From positions 1 through 8,044 of the forward strand of contig DQSP01000048.1 in assembly GCA_015663215.1 (NCBI GenBank): a stretch of 8,044 nucleotides of DNA. The letters run 5' to 3'. Numbering within the stretch: position 1 is the stretch's first letter; every line of letters starts with the position of its first letter. The notes under the pieces were generated by a model that was not told where the DNA came from, did no database searches, and worked only from the letters and a program-made list of their open reading frames with translations. A program made the translations under genes and the position numbers. The stretch is from Sulfurimonas sp. (GTDB taxonomy: Bacteria > Campylobacterota > Campylobacteria > Campylobacterales > Sulfurimonadaceae). This document shows, in pieces, positions 6,156 to 8,044 of the stretch.

Positions 6156-6719
6156 TTAAAACAGATGTCCCATTGCATCGCGTTTAGTGTCTAAGTAGCC
6201 TTCATTAAACTTATTTGCTTTCATGATGATTGGCATTCGTTCAACGACTTTAACGCCACTAATAGCTTTTACTTTGTCAGGGTTATTTGTAAGTAATTTT
6301 ATTCTTTTAATCTTAAAGTAATCTAGTATAAAAGTTACTATCTCATATGTACGCTCATCTGAAGCAAAGCCTAACTGATGGTTTGCTTCTATAGTGTTTA
6401 GACCTCTGTCTTGGAGTGCATAAGCATTTATTTTATTTAAAAGACCGATGTTGCGACCCTCTTGACGGAGGTATATAACCATACCACCTTCTTTGTTTAT
6501 AAGCTCTAACGCATACTCTAGTTGATCACGACAATCACACTTTAGACTACCCAGGGCATCGCCTGTAAGACACTCTGAGTGAACCCGCACTATAGGGGTC
6601 TCGTCTAACTTTTTTGCATATATGACTAAATGCTCTTTTTCACCTTCTTTAAAGGCTTTAACATGAAACTCACCAAAACGTGAGGGTAAATTTGCTACTT
6701 CTGATATCTCTATATTCAT
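6156..6719 (-). CDS. ribA: GTP cyclohydrolase II
   Basis: This enzyme catalyses the first step of riboflavin synthesis: GTP is opened to 2,5-diamino-6-ribosylamino-4-pyrimidinone 5'-phosphate, releasing formate and pyrophosphate. The zinc ligands C50, C61 and C63 lie in SEC and KCDC, the same spacing as in E. coli RibA (C54, C65, C67). YLRQEGRNIGL (83-93) and the Y100 region match the GTP site. R123 in SDER corresponds to the catalytic arginine R128 of E. coli, and LLTNNPDK (142-149) is the conserved nucleotide loop. The 187 residues are close to E. coli RibA (196), and there is no fused RibB domain. The ribosome binding site is weak (AAAGA). It is divergent from hemB and followed after 15 bases by the GGDEF-EAL gene. 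A strong TATAAT promoter lies 42 bases upstream. Confidence 0.97.
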   Translation of the reverse strand: MNIEISEVANLPSRFGEFHVKAFKEGEKEHLVIYAKKLDETPIVRVHSECLTGDALGSLKCDCRDQLEYALELINKEGGMVIYLRQEGRNIGLLNKINAYALQDRGLNTIEANHQLGFASDERTYEIVTFILDYFKIKRIKLLTNNPDKVKAISGVKVVERMPIIMKANKFNEGYLDTKRDAMGHLF

Positions 6720-6739
6720 TAATTTAATCTTTAAAAGGG

Positions 6740-6745
6740 TAAAAT
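6740..6745 (+). promoter_or_regulatory. Possible -10 box for hemB
   Basis: TAAAAT on the plus strand would start transcription near 6752, leaving a leader of about 34 bases before hemB. AATAAT at 6757-6762, preceded by a T-rich run, is an equally reasonable choice. Either would overlap the divergent ribA promoter region. Confidence 0.25.
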
Positions 6746-6760
6746 ATTTTCTTAAAAATA

Positions 6761-6780
6761 ATTATAGCTAAAAAAAGGTT
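6761..6780 (-). promoter_or_regulatory. ribA operon promoter with T7 tract
   Basis: The minus strand reads AACCTTTTTTTAG, one base, then a perfect TATAAT (6766-6761). The start would be near 6754, with a leader of about 34 bases. It matches the rsmG promoter block at 18 of 20 positions with identical spacing. The complementary A7GG on the plus strand serves as the hemB ribosome binding site, so this short stretch has two uses. Confidence 0.65.
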
Positions 6781-6785
6781 TAAGA

Positions 6786-7763
6786 ATGTTTCAAAGATTT
6801 CGCCGTACTCGTTTAAACAAGCATCTTCGCTCCCTTGTAAGAGAGACACAAGTAAATGTAGAAGATTTTATATATCCACTTTTTATTAGAAGTGGAGAGT
6901 CAATTAAAACAGAAGTAGCCTCAATGCCGGGTGTTTTTCAGATGAGTATAGATGAGGTTTTAAAAGAGTGTGAAGTTCTTAAAGAGCTTGGTATTTACTC
7001 TATCATCCTTTTTGGTATACCTGATACGAAAGACTCTATCGGGAGTGATGCTCTGTGCGAACACGGTATCATTGCTTCATCTATCCGTGCTATTAAAGCG
7101 GCTCATCCTGACATGTTTGTTGTGACAGACTTATGTTTTTGTGAGTATACAGATCATGGACACTGTGGCATAATAGATGAAGCAAAAGAGACTGTAAACA
7201 ACGATGCAACTTTAGAGATTTCGGGGGAGCAAGCTCTTATCCATGCAAAAGCTGGAGCTGACATGATAGCACCAAGTGGAATGATGGATGGTATTATAGA
7301 AACACTGCGTGCGGCACTTGATAAAGAAGGATATGAAAACCTTCCTATCATGGCATACTCGACAAAGTTTTCTTCGGGTTATTATGGTCCATTTCGTGAT
7401 GTGGCTGAGTCTAGTCCGAGTTTTGGTGACAGAGCTAGTTACCAAATGGACCCAGCAAATCGCCGTGAGGCAATAGCAGAGTCGGTGAGTGATGAACTTC
7501 AAGGTGCAGATATACTTATGGTAAAACCAGCACTTGCTTACTTAGACTTAGTACGAGAGATAAAAGATGCAACCGTACTTCCTATGGCTGTATATAATGT
7601 AAGTGGTGAGTATGCAATGCTTAAAATGGCAGGAATGAATAACTTAATAGATTATGATAGAGTTGTAATGGAAACTATGATTGCTTTTAAGCGAGCTGGT
7701 GCGAATATTATCATCTCTTACCATGCAAAAGAAGTGGCAAAGATGTTAAACACAGTAAAATAA
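6786..7763 (+). CDS. hemB: Porphobilinogen synthase (delta-aminolevulinic acid dehydratase)
   Basis: This enzyme condenses two 5-aminolevulinate molecules to porphobilinogen in heme synthesis, in the cytoplasm. The two active-site lysines are K194 in [15 protein letters not shown] and K247 in MVKP. The zinc site is cysteine-type: C117, C119 and C127 in [13 protein letters not shown]. This makes it the zinc-dependent class rather than the aspartate-type magnesium class. E232 in the REAIAES region matches the allosteric magnesium ligand of the E. coli enzyme. The length of 325 residues is standard, and it starts at the usual [13 protein letters not shown] lies seven bases before ATG 6786, on the complement of the ribA T7 promoter tract. 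argF follows after 60 bases on the same strand. Confidence 0.98.
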   Translation: MFQRFRRTRLNKHLRSLVRETQVNVEDFIYPLFIRSGESIKTEVASMPGVFQMSIDEVLKECEVLKELGIYSIILFGIPDTKDSIGSDALCEHGIIASSIRAIKAAHPDMFVVTDLCFCEYTDHGHCGIIDEAKETVNNDATLEISGEQALIHAKAGADMIAPSGMMDGIIETLRAALDKEGYENLPIMAYSTKFSSGYYGPFRDVAESSPSFGDRASYQMDPANRREAIAESVSDELQGADILMVKPALAYLDLVREIKDATVLPMAVYNVSGEYAMLKMAGMNNLIDYDRVVMETMIAFKRAGANIIISYHAKEVAKMLNTVK

Positions 7764-7787
7764 TAGTTACTTTAAAGAAAACTATTA
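7761..7787. repeat. Inverted repeat at the hemB stop
   Basis: TAATAGTT (7761-7768) and AACTATTA (7780-7787) are perfect reverse complements around an 11-base loop. The left arm contains the hemB TAA stop. No U tract follows and the stem is nearly all A-T, so it is a poor intrinsic terminator. It could be an operator or RNA-processing stem between hemB and argF. Confidence 0.45.
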
Positions 7788-7793
7788 TAGAAT
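7788..7793 (+). promoter_or_regulatory. Possible -10 box for argF
   Basis: TAGAAT (or the overlapping TATAGA) follows directly on the inverted repeat. A start near 7800 would give argF a leader of about 24 bases. No sequence resembling the ArgR box pattern was seen around it. argF could equally be read through from hemB. Confidence 0.3.
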
Positions 7794-7823
7794 GTGGATT
7801 AACATAAATATTAGGAAAAAAAA

Positions 7824-8044
7824 TTGAGACATTTTTTAACACTAAAAGATTTTACAAAAGAAGAGATTTTAGAGATTATTGATATCGCTATTGAGATAAA
7901 ACAAGATTTAAAAGCTGGTAGATACATAAAACATCTTGAGAACCAAACTTTAGCGATGGTTTTTGAGAAAAGTTCTACACGAACACGAGTAAGTTTTGAG
8001 ACAGGAATGTTTCAGCTTGGTGGTCATGCACTCTTTTTAAGTAA
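7824..8044 (+). CDS. argF: Ornithine carbamoyltransferase, N-terminal part
   Basis: The frame starts [14 protein letters not shown] and runs open for 73 residues to the right edge; the rest of the gene lies outside. The product makes citrulline from ornithine and carbamoyl phosphate in arginine synthesis. The carbamoyl-phosphate loop [10 protein letters not shown] (50-59) is present, followed by GGHALFL, as in the ArgF family. In the related aspartate transcarbamoylase this loop also reads STRTR, but the N-terminal HFLTLKDFT and [11 protein letters not shown] context is typical of ornithine transcarbamoylase. The start is TTG 7824-7826 with AGGA at 7813-7816 seven bases ahead; it fits the expected N-terminus, and no in-frame ATG lies nearby. 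It lies 60 bases behind hemB, as in C. jejuni where the two genes are also neighbours. Confidence 0.95.
   Translation, partial: MRHFLTLKDFTKEEILEIIDIAIEIKQDLKAGRYIKHLENQTLAMVFEKSSTRTRVSFETGMFQLGGHALFLS

Noticed and set aside
6720..6785. FMN riboswitch in front of ribA
   Set aside because: The leader is only about 34 bases and very AT-rich, far too short for the conserved FMN aptamer, and none of its motifs are present.
7154..7502. Two overlapping minus-strand open frames inside hemB
   Set aside because: They are antisense to the catalytic core of porphobilinogen synthase and show no recognisable protein features.
7764..7823. Arginine repressor box before argF
   Set aside because: No sequence close to the palindromic ArgR pattern (TGAAT...ATTCA type) was found.
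1..8044. A mobile element, CRISPR or defence system in the window
   Set aside because: No transposase, integrase, terminal repeats, spacer-repeat array, nuclease, helicase or toxin-antitoxin pair was recognised. The genes are chromosomal housekeeping and signalling genes.

Overview
The window is a low-GC stretch of bacterial chromosome that looks like a Sulfurimonas-type member of the Campylobacterota. The evidence is AT-rich promoters in which a T tract precedes a TATAAT-like box, TTG starts, PAS, CZB and GGDEF-EAL signalling genes, and the gene set rsmG, ribA, hemB, argF. From memory, Campylobacter jejuni has the same four genes side by side (Cj0994c argF, Cj0995c hemB, Cj0996 ribA, Cj0997 rsmG). 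No tRNA, rRNA, CRISPR array, insertion sequence or phage gene was seen.

Layout. Positions 1-173 hold no gene that I can support, only what looks like a divergent control region. A minus-strand ribosome binding site at the extreme left edge suggests a gene starting just outside. A small membrane-protein ORF (174-308) overlaps the start of alr (alanine racemase, 301-1299). alr collides tail to tail with a tightly packed minus-strand operon: rsmG (16S rRNA m7G methyltransferase, TTG start), a membrane-anchored four-cysteine protein, and a conserved-looking protein of unknown function. The genes within it overlap or abut.

Positions 2567-6140 hold three signalling genes that lie between rsmG and ribA, where C. 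jejuni has none. They are a PAS-only protein of the Aer/CetB type (minus), a stand-alone CZB zinc-binding protein (plus, divergent from the PAS gene), and an 821-residue PAS-PAS-PAS-GGDEF-EAL cyclic-di-GMP enzyme (minus). The CZB and GGDEF-EAL genes overlap tail to tail. The GGDEF-EAL gene lies 15 bases behind ribA (GTP cyclohydrolase II) on the same strand and is probably cotranscribed with it. Divergent from ribA is hemB (porphobilinogen synthase), followed by argF (ornithine carbamoyltransferase), which runs off the right edge.

How they fit together. Most genes are housekeeping: D-alanine for the cell wall, ribosome methylation, riboflavin, heme and arginine synthesis. The signalling trio is the accessory part. 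It may form a redox or zinc-responsive cyclic-di-GMP module, but that rests on gene neighbourhood and family knowledge only. The most concrete new observation is a 20-base promoter block, identical at 18 positions, in front of both rsmG and ribA. No classical GC-rich hairpin plus U-tract terminator was found. Both convergent gene pairs overlap at their stop codons, leaving no room for one between the genes.
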